Shown piece by piece: positions 9,378 to 17,957 of a DNA stretch of 20,013 nucleotides; the first letter of the stretch is position 1; each line of letters begins with the position of its first letter. The stretch is taken from assembly GCF_000003815.2 (NCBI RefSeq), contig NC_049996.1:1753729-1773741 (forward strand), read 5' to 3'. This DNA is from Branchiostoma floridae (lineage: Eukaryota > Chordata > Leptocardii > Amphioxiformes > Branchiostomatidae). Both the position numbers and the translations under genes were made by a program. The notes under the pieces were generated by a model. It was not told the origin of the DNA, did no database searches, and saw only the letters and a program-made list of their open reading frames with translations.

Positions 9378-9524
9378 ATGTTTGGGTTCTACGATACGCT
9401 GATGAGCAAGCTATAAATGCGAGAACACTGTTGCAACTTTAAGGCATTTGTGCGCATGGTGTCTCAAATGTTCTATGACCTGCTCATGCGTGTGAGACCT
9501 TCCATTGAGAAGAGTAGAAAGTGA
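9378..9524 (+). pseudogene. Second transposase N-terminal remnant
   Basis: The frame reads MFGFYDTLMSKL, then TAA at 9414-9416, then MREHCC followed by NFKAFVRMVSQMFYDLLMRV and RPSIEKS to TGA at 9522-9524. The second part is more complete than at 6451-6735 and matches the helical region after the Arg-rich block of PIF/Harbinger transposases. The same TAA interrupts both copies. No catalytic DDE region follows; the sequence switches directly to the GC-rich 3' block. The assignment is from motif order and rests on established family features without a search. Confidence 0.5.
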
Positions 9525-10282
9525 GTTTTTTTACTGATCATATTTCCCTAATATTTTCCCCGCCGGGACCCCGGTTCAATTTAAGTCTTAAGACTTAAAA
9601 CCAACCGGGGCCTCGCCCGAGGCCAAAAATAACCCGGAAGCCGCTGGGAGACCCACAGGACACCCACCGGAAGAGCCAAAAAACAGTCCGTAAGTTACCC
9701 GCTCGGGTCCCTATGTGGAAATGTGACCATGGCCCAAATTGTCCCGTTCGATCAACCGAGGGACCCCGTCAGCGGCCCTGGCGGTGTTCCGGGATGACAC
9801 AACGGATGCAATAGGGTTGGGATGTAATGCAATAAGGTTGGGCCTGTACCGTCGAGTACCGTCGGGATGCCGGGCGGGTACTGGGTGGGTACTGTAGGGG
9901 AGCCTGTCGATGTGTCCACGATTAGTTGACGGCTTTGATTCGGCGTATTTTCCTGCCCGGGGCCTGGTTGATTTTAAGTTCGTCTAAGAATCAACCGGGG
10001 CCCCGCCCGAGCCCCAAACTAGCCCGGCAGCCGCCGGGGGTCTCACGGGTCCCGCCCGAAAGTGCAACAAATCAGCCCCTAACCTACCCGGCCGGACCCC
10101 TTTGTGTAAATGTGACGTTAGCATAATGGGGATCGTGCATTACGCATTCATGACTGGGTACTGAAAGCAATGATTTCGGTGGAGGATAGTAGTGGTCGAG
10201 GAAGTTCTTATGACTGGCTAGGCTCCTTTTACGTTTATGAGAGCCAGATGTAAGATATTGTGGCCAACAATTCGTCCCGACC

Positions 10283-10316
10283 ACCCGCACACACACGCAC
10301 CAGCACACACACACTA
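10283..10316. repeat. Short (AC)n microsatellite
   Basis: Imperfect CA repeats (cgcacacacacgcaccagcac and following) lie just right of the third Harbinger-like copy. The surrounding stretch 10127-10490 holds no recognised gene. Confidence 0.9.
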
Positions 10317-10494
10317 TATTGCAATGTGTGTTAACTTTTTTCCAGTTCTTATATATGAAGCACAGTGTCAGATGCATTTATAACATTTTACCCAAGATGA
10401 AAAAAATCTGTATCTGTTTTCAATGCCTCCTATACTAGGGAAAAGATACAAATGACAATAAATGACAAAAGTCCCGAGTGCGATACTCGCCGTA

Positions 10495-10660
10495 CCTCTT
10501 ACGTTTTGTCCTTGGAAAGGTACTTTACACGACCTTCCTCACTTCACCCAGGTGTAGAAATTGGTAACTGACTACCAATTGGTCGGCGAGGTAAAATACT
10601 ACCTTTACCTTCTGTCTGTACTGTGTGTATCTGGCACTTGAGTGCATTGTCCTCGTCTGT
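10495..10660 (+). mobile_element. SINE-body fragment (family shared with 16465-16645)
   Basis: The order 'ccttggaaagg', 'actttacacgaccttcctcac', 'caggtgtagaaa', 'ggtaactgac', 'ggcgaggtaaa' is repeated in the same order and spacing at 16465-16545 and partly at 12530-12585. The wording is typical of tRNA-derived SINE bodies of deuterostomes. The tRNA head is not recognisable here. Confidence 0.5.
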
Positions 10661-10749
10661 TCCAAAGCAAATAAAAAAGGCATAGCTAGATTTGAAGATA
10701 TAAAGATTTCGTTAGTAACTTATGGAGATATAAAGTTTAATGTACTTAC

Positions 10750-10797
10750 CAGTTAAAGTTGTACTTGTGGTTGTACTACTGTTGACTGTTGCTGTAC
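10750..10797 (-). CDS. Short Thr/Ser-rich exon of gene 2
   Basis: This 48-nt exon has an acceptor (tttatgctccatctag) and a near-consensus donor (G|gtaagt). It is phase 1 at both ends (2 nt, 15 codons, 1 nt) and reads TATVNSSTTTSTTLT, which includes a possible N-glycosylation sequon NSS. Its exit G joins 'AC' of the giant repeat exon to give Asp, and its entry GT joins the T of the signal-peptide exon to give Cys, so phases agree on both sides. The role is inferred: the first residues of an O-glycosylated ectodomain. Being short, it could be a chance match, but composition, splice sites and phase all agree. Confidence 0.6.
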
Positions 10798-11521
10798 CTA
10801 GATGGAGCATAAATACACTTGTCTGCATTCTTGCACTAAATACTCTTCGTATCGTATATGCTATTTTCCTGCATCTGCCGTTATTTGTCCCATTCTTTGT
10901 CACTAACAACGTTTAAGTACTTGAACAAACAGGATACATTGGCCTCTGTAGAGATATCTTGTTGCATCAAACAGGTCTGAGAAAATGGAGAAACTGACCC
11001 ACTGCCATTCTTCTTACTCACTTCTTGTTGGAAACTCGTAAATTACTTCTGATCATTCTTTGCTCTGTTGATTTGACTAGTATAATCTACGTCCACCCTC
11101 TAGTGCCTAATATGCTAATAAACATGTCTCGGAACAAAGTCTTAAGTTCAACATAATCCTGTAAACACCATGTTTCCCCATTTTACGCCCAAAGTAACGG
11201 AATATCGAAGGTAAGACATGTATAGATCTATTATAAGGGAACACAGATTGTTTAGTGTTATCCAGATTCAATCAAAATGTAGTAATACATTAATATGTCC
11301 CCTTGGTTGAAAGTGAAAGAATTCGTTCAAGCAAAAACAGCAGTCGACGGCACTTTTCTACACAATAATGAAGAAATGTATACTCCAAAGTCTGAAAATT
11401 GTAGCCAGGGTGCTAAAAACTTCCTACATACTCTCAGAAGAATATACGTTCCTGTAGTAACACCCAAGTTTGAAATGACGCATGCTATACATACAAGAAG
11501 GCAAGGGAAAATGAAACTTAC
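10798..11521 (-). other. First intron of gene 2
   Basis: This 724-bp inferred intron runs from donor gtaagt (11521) to the acceptor ending at 10798. One open segment (about 11028-11080 minus) has a good gtgagt donor, but its phases do not fit either neighbour. No repeat was recognised. Confidence 0.5.
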
Positions 11522-11576
11522 AGCATGTCAGTATCACAGATAGAACCACGAAACTGGTGAGAAACTTGGTGTCCAT
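11522..11576 (-). CDS. Start codon and signal-peptide exon of gene 2
   Basis: ATG at 11576-11574 lies in a strong Kozak context (gctaccATGG). It opens 18 codons, MDTKFLTSFVVLSVILTC, with a Lys near the N-terminus, a hydrophobic core and a small/Cys end: a typical secretory signal peptide. The next base completes a phase-1 exon ending T|gtaagt (donor at 11521-11516). This matches the phase of the Thr/Ser exon 724 bp downstream, giving a mature N-terminus near Cys-Thr-Ala-Thr. The exon is too short to be found by ORF length. No TATA box or transcription start could be assigned in the sequence upstream (11577 rightwards), and a non-coding 5' exon is possible. Confidence 0.6.
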
Positions 11577-12155
11577 GGTAGCGCCAAAATCTCCTTTTTG
11601 TAGTCTAGAAATTTGCCCCTTACATTAAAAGTTAGTTCCTCGAAACAGTTGTGATCTTCACGTACATACACCGACTTGTAGTCCGACTCTTGGAAGGTGT
11701 GCCCAGACGCCACTCAACGTTTCCTGCTTGAGTCCAGTGCGCGCCCTACTACTGACCCTGGCGACGAATGATATTTACTCTCGGGTCCGATCCAGGTGTA
11801 AAATTAACAGCCCTCTCAGTCTTGATGCTTGTTACATGTCTGGCATTGTAAATGAACTCTCAAACATAAAAGTTCAATTTCGAGTAATTAGGAAAACTAC
11901 TAAAACCATAAATAACGTCAATAAAAGTTCGAAACGACCTTAATAATCGCGTATTTCATGTTCAAAGAGTTAAGAGGCGGTACACGTTACCCGGTGATGT
12001 CATATTTGCATAGTGTTACGTAGTACACACATAGCTGTTTGTACCACTAAGGTGCGTTATTGTATAGGTACGGCGGTATGTATCCACAAACTTGTCGACT
12101 ATAATTGATGCAGAGAGCGAGCAAACAATGAGCTCACACAAGGAAACGGCCGAAA
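11577..12155. other. Upstream region of gene 2, no defined promoter element
   Basis: This should contain the 5' UTR and core promoter of gene 2 (minus strand). I see no convincing TATA box or CpG island. The plus-strand 70-80 codon frames at 11295-11543 and 11728-11943 have no domain and are not called. Confidence 0.4.
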
Positions 12156-12159
12156 AAAA

Positions 12160-12400
12160 TATCCCAGGTCTTTAATATTTACCAGACTTGGATGGGAGAC
12201 CACCAAGGAAGACTGGATATTGTAGCCAGGTCATACCAAAGACTCTTAAAATGGTACATACATCTTTCTCTGCTAATAGGAAGAGTATGGAAGCTAAACA
12301 TACTACACTACCAGTGGACTAGCCCCTGCTGTAGTGGCCTATGTGTGTGGCCCCGGGGCTACTCAACGGAGATGGGCGCCGGACCCGACGCATGACAATA
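12160..12400 (+). mobile_element. 5S rRNA-derived SINE
   Basis: Positions 12181-12227 (accagacttggatgggagac and following to tgtagcc) match the 3' half of eukaryotic 5S rRNA, including the box C internal promoter region TGGATGGGAGACC. The 5' half of 5S is missing or decayed. Downstream is a body with 'ctactcaacggagatgggcgcc' style sequence. 5S-headed SINEs (SINE3 type) are known in fishes and other deuterostomes. This copy is truncated and mutated and is not a functional 5S gene. Confidence 0.6.
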
Positions 12401-12434
12401 ATGTATGGGTAACTTTAGTTTAACTTTAGTATTA

Positions 12435-12600
12435 CGTCTGGTGTTGGTGGAGCCGTGTGGGGGTAACTACAGAAAGTTTGGTCCAGAACCCAGAGGATCT
12501 TGGTTCAAATCTTGTCATGCTACGAAACACATGTCCTCGGGAAAGTCACTTTAAACGACTTTCATTCCACTTCATGTGTAAAAATTGCAATAAAAAAACG
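12435..12600 (+). mobile_element. tRNA-derived SINE fragment
   Basis: A box-B-like GGTTCAAATC occurs at about 12502, roughly 55 bases after a weak box-A-like segment (tggagccgtgtggggg, from 12449). It is followed by 'cctcgggaaagtcactttaaacgactttc', the same body start as at 10495 and 16465. Ends and target duplications were not resolved. Confidence 0.5.
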
Positions 12601-13240
12601 TCAAGGGTAATAGATCTATGTTTGTCATTATAGATTAAATTCTTGGGTAGAACTGTATCTTGTTACGTTACGCAATTCAATTGGACTTCTTTACATCGTT
12701 GTCACATGAAAGACTGTTGACTTTTAAGCTAGGTAACGAATCTCACGTGATGCTTCAAAATTGATAAAATACTGACGAAACCAATTTCAATGCTGGTACC
12801 AGATATTAAATCAGGAACATACCAAATATCATTACAATCCATCCAGATGTTCTAGAGCTATGATGACCACGAATATCCGAACACATAGTACAGACACACA
12901 GACAGATACACCAAAAACTATACCTCCATTTGTCATGATAAAAAAAAACACTCGACAATTCTGGGCATAGTTTTGAACCCTTAAACACCAATTTACTTGG
13001 CATCAAGCTCTTTATAGTACCATTTGGCCACACTTTGGTAGTTGTTTCCAAAACAGTCACATAGAATGGATAGCGTATGTATAATGGCGCTATTTGAAGT
13101 GTTTTGATACCCTAATCCTATTGTTAGTCGATAAATCAATTTAGTGCAATCACATGCTTATTTGCCTTTGTACAGAGGTATGTAAAGGTGGGTAAAGGTA
13201 AAAGTAAAGGTAGTCACATGGCATTTTTGAAGCCGTGAGA
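12600..13240. repeat. Region with a GT-rich dispersed repeat, minus orientation
   Basis: At 12815-12935 the minus strand reads a GT-rich run (ctgtctgtgtgtctgt), then 'ctagaacatctggatgga', then 'ttgtaatgatatttggtatg'. The last motif recurs at 14886-14909, again next to a CA/GT microsatellite, so both belong to one dispersed repeat that carries a microsatellite. The 84-codon minus frame at 12806-13060 is a by-product. The rest shows nothing definite. Confidence 0.45.
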
Positions 13241-13246
13241 ACATTA

Positions 13247-13556
13247 AGGTGGGGTCACACCTGCGTATATATTTAAGTCCGTTTGAGGCGCGCATGGGAG
13301 TATTTGCCTCTACAAGACCCCACAGGTCGTTGTAAAAATAATGGAAATTGGACAAACGTAAACAGGTAACATGTCAGACGAGTTAGCTGGGTCGCTAACC
13401 ATACTTCTCGGTCAGCTAACTCATCTGGCATGTTACGTATCTATATTTGTCCAATTTATACTACTTTTCCCGCGACCTATGGAGCCTGGTAGAGACTAAG
13501 AGCTTCATACGCACATTAAAATGGACTTGCATATATACGCATGTGTGACCCTACCT
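13247..13556. mobile_element. 310-bp foldback MITE with TTA target duplication
   Basis: The ends are AGGTGGGGTCACAC and the inverse of AGGTAGGGTCACAC, flanked by TTA at 13244-13246 and 13557-13559. The inverted match continues with a TGCGTATATAT core and then imperfectly through almost the whole length. The centre is a second inverted pair (cagacgagttagctg / cagctaactcatctg, about 13376-13428). It has no coding capacity. TTA duplication plus GGGTCACAC-type ends fits a Harbinger-mobilised MITE. Confidence 0.82.
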
Positions 13557-13685
13557 TTAGGTTGTTATCCACTGTGTCTAGGGTGTGGTATTGAAAGGCG
13601 AAGCCCATCCCTCTCCTTCCCATTTTGCATGTACTACACCCAGTGTCTATAACAGTTAAAACTACTGTTGAGCTTGCATGCACAA

Positions 13686-14077
13686 GGCAATACTAATTTG
13701 ATTATATGTATGTCATCCTCTCGGCATCCAAAACTCGTGCGAGCGTGCGAGAAAAATACGTTGGGTAGAAAAAAAGATTTTTTTTCTTCATTTTTTTATA
13801 ATGGAATCTACGTGGTCAGAAAGGATTGGTTGAACAGATAAGAAAACGATCAAAATATGGTTTGCCAAATAATGAATTCTTTATTTCTGTCCATTCACAT
13901 CTTCTTTGACTTTGGAAGACTTTGCTCATTTTCAATTTACGCCATATACGATTATTTACTCATTTTTAGCCTCTTTGTATGTTTTACACTATGGTTGCAA
14001 ACCTTCTTTTATTTTTGGAAACGGACGAAAATTGTCGTGCACAGGGATGTCATCCATATAATAAAGTCGATATGGCC
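13686..14077. mobile_element. Non-autonomous DNA transposon, family 2, short copy
   Basis: The left end GGCAATACTAATTTGATTATATG and the right end TATAATAAAGTCGATATGGCC correspond to the ends of 7724-8574. Internal matches include 'atgtcatcc', 'tccaaaactcgtgcgagcg' and 'tttctgtccattcacatctt'. At 392 bp it is less than half the long copy, mainly through missing internal sequence. The target duplication is not clear. Confidence 0.65.
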
Positions 14078-14079
14078 TG

Positions 14080-14580
14080 GTTTGCAATGCAAAAATTAAC
14101 AAAGGCCCACAAATTTACCCTGTATTTTAGTGTTTTATACTTTATACGAGATTACAACATTGAAGCCATATAATTGTGTGTATTGTGATATGGTACCATG
14201 ATATATCCTGATTTTTAAAAGGCTTTTGAATGTTGAAGCATATACTTTTCAAAGATCTAGGTTTAGGTTTGGCCAAGCAAAAATATACATGCCACTTATA
14301 ATACGCTTGTTTAGTCGCAATTCACTATACGTGCATATCCTACGTTCAATTTTCACTTTCACACAGTAAATAACAAGGCAATTTATTACAATTTCCATCA
14401 ACCTGTCAAACGGGTATACTTCAAACCTTGTAAACTGCTAAGCAACTTTGCCCTCCAATACCAAGGTTCACATACCTTAGTGAGGTAACAAGTTTAGGAA
14501 TGTCAAATGTACGTGATTTGGACTCCACTTTGATATGCAGCTGTGCAAGTGTGGTCGAAAACATTTGCATAGATTTTTAT
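14080..14580. other. AT-rich intergenic sequence, nothing recognised
   Basis: No gene, RNA or clear repeat is visible. Lies between the end of gene 1 and the start of gene 2. Confidence 0.5.
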
Positions 14581-14587
14581 GCATTTT

Positions 14588-14640
14588 GAAATGACAATGA
14601 CAATGATCTTTATTTGTACGTTCTTGCCCATATTGGCTGA
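14588..14640 (-). mobile_element. Possible LINE 3' end
   Basis: The minus strand reads 'gtacaaataaagatcattgt' followed by 'cattgtcatt'. This is a polyadenylation-like AATAAA followed by (ATTGTC)n, a common form of non-LTR retrotransposon tail. Upstream element sequence on the minus strand (to the right) is not recognised. Confidence 0.35.
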
Positions 14641-14885
14641 ACATGCTACACTACCAGTACATCTATCGTTTACAAAATAGTCAAGCATGTAATGCTATGC
14701 TATGCTATTATTTCATCTATCATTTACATGTCTCTTTCGTCTTCTTGAAACAAATGTATATGTAAGCCAACGTACTCATGAGATGGTTCTGCAATAAAAC
14801 GAAAATCAGGACCATAACATGTTTGGGACAAAAGATACAAAACGGATTTTCTGCTGCACTACCAAAGAAACATACCGGGGGCCTA

Positions 14886-14962
14886 ACATACCAAATATCA
14901 TAATAATCTACCCCCCCCCCCCCACACACACACAAACAAGCAAACACACACACACACACACC

Positions 14963-15009
<47 letters not shown>

Positions 15010-15013
15010 ACAC
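14886..15013. repeat. Poly-C plus (AC)n microsatellite with dispersed-repeat flank
   Basis: Thirteen C (14911-14923) are followed by nearly uninterrupted AC repeats to about 15013, with an internal aacaagcaaac interruption. The left flank (accaaatatcataataatct) matches 12819-12840. Plus and minus ORFs here are microsatellite translations. Confidence 0.95.
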
Positions 15014-15230
15014 CAAAACAATAAGGTAAAAAATTTGGTCATCAAAAGCAGCAAGGAGATCCAAACTCCAATGAAATCTTTACGAAAGTTTTACAAAGAG
15101 ACCCCCTTTTTTTCAAAGCTCCAACCATGTAGCTTTCTAGATAGTTACTCAGCTATGTTTGCTCAAACAATTTCGTACGTTTACTTTAGGCACTATAACA
15201 ACAGTTAAGGATTACATGGTGAGTACATCC

Positions 15231-15420
15231 CATAGTTGTGTGGGTTGGATGGCAGAGTAGCTAGGCTACGTAGCTACCAGACAGGGGAGCTAGGGGTCGC
15301 GGGTTCCATTCCTTAAGGTGGCATCTCAATGCACTTGGGGCACTGGTGCGGCACTGATTCCTTAATGCTGTATCTCACTGCACTTGGGGCACTGGTGCGG
15401 CACTGCGGGGTTCGTTGACT
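15231..15420 (+). mobile_element. tRNA-derived SINE with duplicated tail unit
   Basis: A box-A-like tggcagagtagctagg (15249) and box-B-like GGTTCCATTCC (15302-15312) lie about 50 bases apart, as in a tRNA-derived promoter. A 49-bp tail unit follows twice in tandem (15308-15356, 15357-15405), both containing 'gcacttggggcactggtgcg'. An inverted fragment of the same unit lies at 15586-15627. Confidence 0.55.
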
Positions 15421-15585
15421 GAGGCACTGCTGTGCTACTTTCGCCGATTTCTTTATAATTTAGATGTTGCATCACACGTAAAAGTATGACTTAGAAGACA
15501 ATGAAATACACAAAACTGACAAAAGTAAGAAAATAATTCGTTCTTTATCTCTGAAATTCGTTGAGTAATCTTTCGAACTCCCCAG

Positions 15586-15627
15586 TTCCGCGCCGGTGCC
15601 CCAAGTCCAGTGAGATACCACCTTTAC
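15586..15627 (-). repeat. Inverted SINE-tail fragment
   Basis: The reverse complement reads 'aaaggtggtatctcac' then 'acttggggcaccggcgcg', matching the 49-bp tail unit of 15308-15405. It abuts the left end of the TA-flanked element at 15641. Confidence 0.6.
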
Positions 15628-15640
15628 CGTTGCTGGCTTA

Positions 15641-16456
15641 TACCCCCCTCACATTATATACGATCTTCGGACGTACTTCGCGATCGCAGGAAGGTTGGCT
15701 GATTTTAAAATCTAAAGATGGTCTTGCGTATTTTTCGCCCAAAATCTGTCCCCCTCACATACAAGCGAGCCTCGTGCGATCGACGGTGAATAAATCTATG
15801 ATAATGAACCTCCCATGACCTCTTGCACGCGGACAAGGGAACACGAAACGTTCCTCAAAAAAGGCAAGAGATCAATAAATGTTGCTTATTTTGTTGTCGG
15901 AATCTTTTTGACCAATTAATGGAATGCGCGAGCATAATAGAAATGACACAAGAAAGAAAAGTGTGTCACAAAGCCAGCCTACATACTGCCACAGGGGCCA
16001 CAATGCAAGAATTACACTCACATTCCCAGGAATTCAATATTTGTAAACAATCGGAAGTCGGGTGAACGTCGCCCGAACGACGCCCGACTAACGGGCGTTC
16101 GCCATCCGATTTGCGCTCGATGATTAATAACTATGTCTGTGCTCGCCTATCGGTCTTCAATCGTTGGATTGACGCAAGACTATTGACTGATACCCTTGCG
16201 AGGTACGCACGATTTGCACGCACGATCTGCGACTCGGTAACGAACTCTGCGATCTCGGAGATCTCCTGCGACTTGTCGCTTATGTTAAGAACATGTATCA
16301 CTGCACCGCGACCGTCGTAAGACTCCTGAAAATTGCCGGCGATCCCTAATAATCGCAAGATGATCGTGAGAACACCGGACGTCTTACTCACGAAAATGTC
16401 ATTTAGAGCTCGTAAACTAGTCTTCCGATCGAATCGCGCCTAATGTGAGGGGGGTA
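15641..16456. mobile_element. DNA transposon with TACCCCCCTCACATTA termini
   Basis: Perfect 16-bp inverted ends lie at 15641-15656 and 16441-16456, each flanked outside by TA (15639-15640, 16457-16458), so a TA target duplication is likely. The 816-bp interior contains a partial internal terminus copy (ccccctcacatacaagcgag, 15750), a GC-rich hairpin (gtcgggtgaacgtcg / cgacgcccgac, 16058-16089) and many GATCG/CGATC words. Its 60-86 codon frames show no transposase motif. A TA duplication suggests a Tc1/mariner-type mobiliser, which is an inference only. Confidence 0.72.
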
Positions 16457-16464
16457 TAATCGCT

Positions 16465-16645
16465 GTGTCATTGGGACCTTTACACGACTTTCCTCACAGG
16501 TGTATAAATGGGTACCTGACTTCGGTTGAGGAGGTAAAAGAGACAGTGAAAGGAGAGTGTTGGGCTCCACCTTCAAATACCGTACCCTAGACACAGTAGA
16601 TAACAACCCACTGCCCCTACGGTCTCAAAAAGGCTATAGGACTAC
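16465..16645 (+). mobile_element. SINE-body fragment
   Basis: It reads 'gggacctttacacgactttc', 'aggtgtataaatgggtacct', 'gaggaggtaaaa' and 'aacaacccactgcccctacg', the same series as at 10495-10660. It directly follows the TA-flanked element. No head is visible, so the element is 5'-truncated or was interrupted. Confidence 0.55.
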
Positions 16646-16649
16646 CTAA

Positions 16650-17140
16650 AGTTAACATTACTTACACACGACTCAAGCAAGTAAAAAGCTGTGTATTGCA
16701 CCATCTCAAAAATCATGTTACTCCATACGAAAAGATTTCGCCATTTTATCATTCTATCCCAGACCGAACAAATACTTCACTCAAATGTGGTTTGGTCAGT
16801 AAATATCATCTAACTTCTGATAACTACTTGGTAACAGAGTACTTTACTGGTATGGGCAAATAGTCCACAACGACTTAGCCAAACAATACCTGGGTTTAAG
16901 TAAATGCTTTGAGTCAACAGTCTGTAATTTGTCTGCAAATTGACAACCACAACAAAGAAAGTCTTGACAAATACTCAGCTCGCAACAGGAAATGTTGGAA
17001 TCATTCTAAAGGCTTTTTCTCATTCTTCTTCCACACATTTCCACACATTTCTTTCATATTGTCATAAGATACAACAAACGATTATGGAAACACTATATAA
17101 TATTACAATCCTTAAAAAACAGGGTTACACTTTCGTCATA
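16650..17140. other. AT-rich intergenic sequence, nothing recognised
   Basis: No gene or RNA is recognised. A local duplication 'ttccacacatt' occurs at 17029-17050. The 68-codon plus frame at 16940-17146 has no motif and is not called. Confidence 0.5.
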
Positions 17141-17142
17141 AT

Positions 17143-17500
17143 ATGACATTTTTGACACCATTCGTCAATGACGAAGACAACTAACAATTGAATTCCATCG
17201 TTTTCTAGCAACACATACGCTGCTACGGTACGTGCCACACGGCTTGGTAAGAACACAAAATGGCGGCATCTGACCTAAATTGGCAAAAATACTCGTTCAA
17301 CAAACTCTATAGAAACACAATTAGACAAACCATTGGAATGTTTTCAAAGGAACAAGGAATGGCATTTTTGTCACAAAAGTCCTCTGTAGTATGTTATCAG
17401 TTAATGGCGAAAGAACACAGCGGGTTTTCACAGTTTCCCAGCAACCCCTGCGCTGCCTGGTACGTGACCTGATAAGGTTACAAAATGGCGGCCTATCCTT
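17143..17500. repeat. Diverged direct duplication ending in AAAATGGCGGC
   Basis: Two units with a spacing of about 215-230 bases each begin with a 'gcatttttg/gacatttttgacac' segment. Each continues with 'agcaacacatacgctgc' or 'agcaacccctgcgctgc', then 'ggtacgtg', and ends 'acaaaatggcggc' (17250-17264 and 17479-17492). A 70-codon plus frame starts at the first ATGG (17260) but has no recognisable domain. AAAATGGCGGC resembles a YY1-type site, so the units could be regulatory or simply a repeat. Confidence 0.55.
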
Positions 17501-17556
17501 GGCCTACTTTTACAAAGGTCATCATACACAGTGACCCATGTCAGAGTATGCAATCA

Positions 17557-17562
17557 TTTAAT
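17557..17562 (-). terminator. Candidate polyadenylation signal of gene 1
   Basis: The minus strand reads ATTAAA, the commonest variant signal, about 450 bases downstream of the last stop. No AATAAA was found on the minus strand between it and the gene. It is weak evidence because the region is AT-rich. Confidence 0.2.
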
Positions 17563-17957
17563 TATAAACTTAATCTTAAATGTAAGTATACCAAAAAGAC
17601 GTTACCAATCTTGTTATAATATTTTGTTGTAAGTGTTACATTATTCATTTGTCATTTCACCCAAAATGCATTTCAAACACTACTCTTATCATTACAAATA
17701 TCCACAAATAAAAGTTGCATTCTCAAATCTTAAACTTAGTAATATAGTAAGGGAATAAAAGTCCCTCTCATCAATGTACAAGACTTTAAAAAACAAGCTT
17801 TAAACACCACTTCTTTGCGTTAGCATCCTCTCATTTTACAACCATCAGCCACCATATAGCAAACTCTATATATGAGTTGTTCTTTTGTATTTATCAAATA
17901 CTAAATGGTAAAAAAATCTCAAAGGGCAAAATGCCATCTTTGTGACAATTTTTGCTT

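Larger units (their letters stand above)
8817..10123 (+). mobile_element. Harbinger-like element, third copy
   Basis: The ends are GGCCTACGTCACATT and AATGTGACGTTAGCA, with target duplication TAA at 8814-8816 and 10124-10126. At 1307 bp it is the only uninterrupted, gap-free copy. The order is a 5' terminal block, the foldback insertion (9122-9279), a poly-T/poly-G run (9321-9348), the transposase remnant (9378-9524), then two pairs of GC-rich inverted subrepeats around 9563-9625 and 9952-10010. The last of these have arms of the type ccggttgattttaagtt. It has lost about 180 bases upstream of the transposase remnant relative to the host copy. It cannot encode a transposase and must have been moved in trans, if at all. 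Confidence 0.85.
2722..10749 (-). other. Large transposon-filled intron of gene 2
   Basis: This is the inferred 8.0-kb intron between the Thr/Ser exon (donor gtaagt at 10749) and the repeat exon (acceptor ending at 2722). It contains the nested Harbinger-like elements, a MITE, the diverged tandem repeats and the assembly gap. I found no further mucin-like phase-1 exon inside it, but the 676-base gap cannot be checked. Confidence 0.5.

Noticed and set aside
11028-11080. Possible extra gene 2 exon (minus) with gtgagt donor, reading KSTEQRMIRSNLRVSNK
   Set aside because: Its exit phase (2) would put the next exon into a frame with a stop, and the composition is unlike the Thr/Ser neighbours.
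12181-12233. Functional 5S rRNA gene
   Set aside because: Only the 3' part of 5S is recognisable, with several substitutions, and it continues into a SINE-like body.
14819-15208. Plus 129-codon frame with THTHTH repeats
   Set aside because: Translation of an (AC)n microsatellite.
15249-15312. Functional tRNA gene
   Set aside because: The A and B boxes are only approximate and no cloverleaf with anticodon stem and acceptor pairing could be drawn; a SINE head fits better.
16661-16712. Possible minus start exon MVQYTAFYLLESC with a gtaagt donor
   Set aside because: It is a poor signal peptide with weak start context, and there is no downstream exon in matching phase that I could find.
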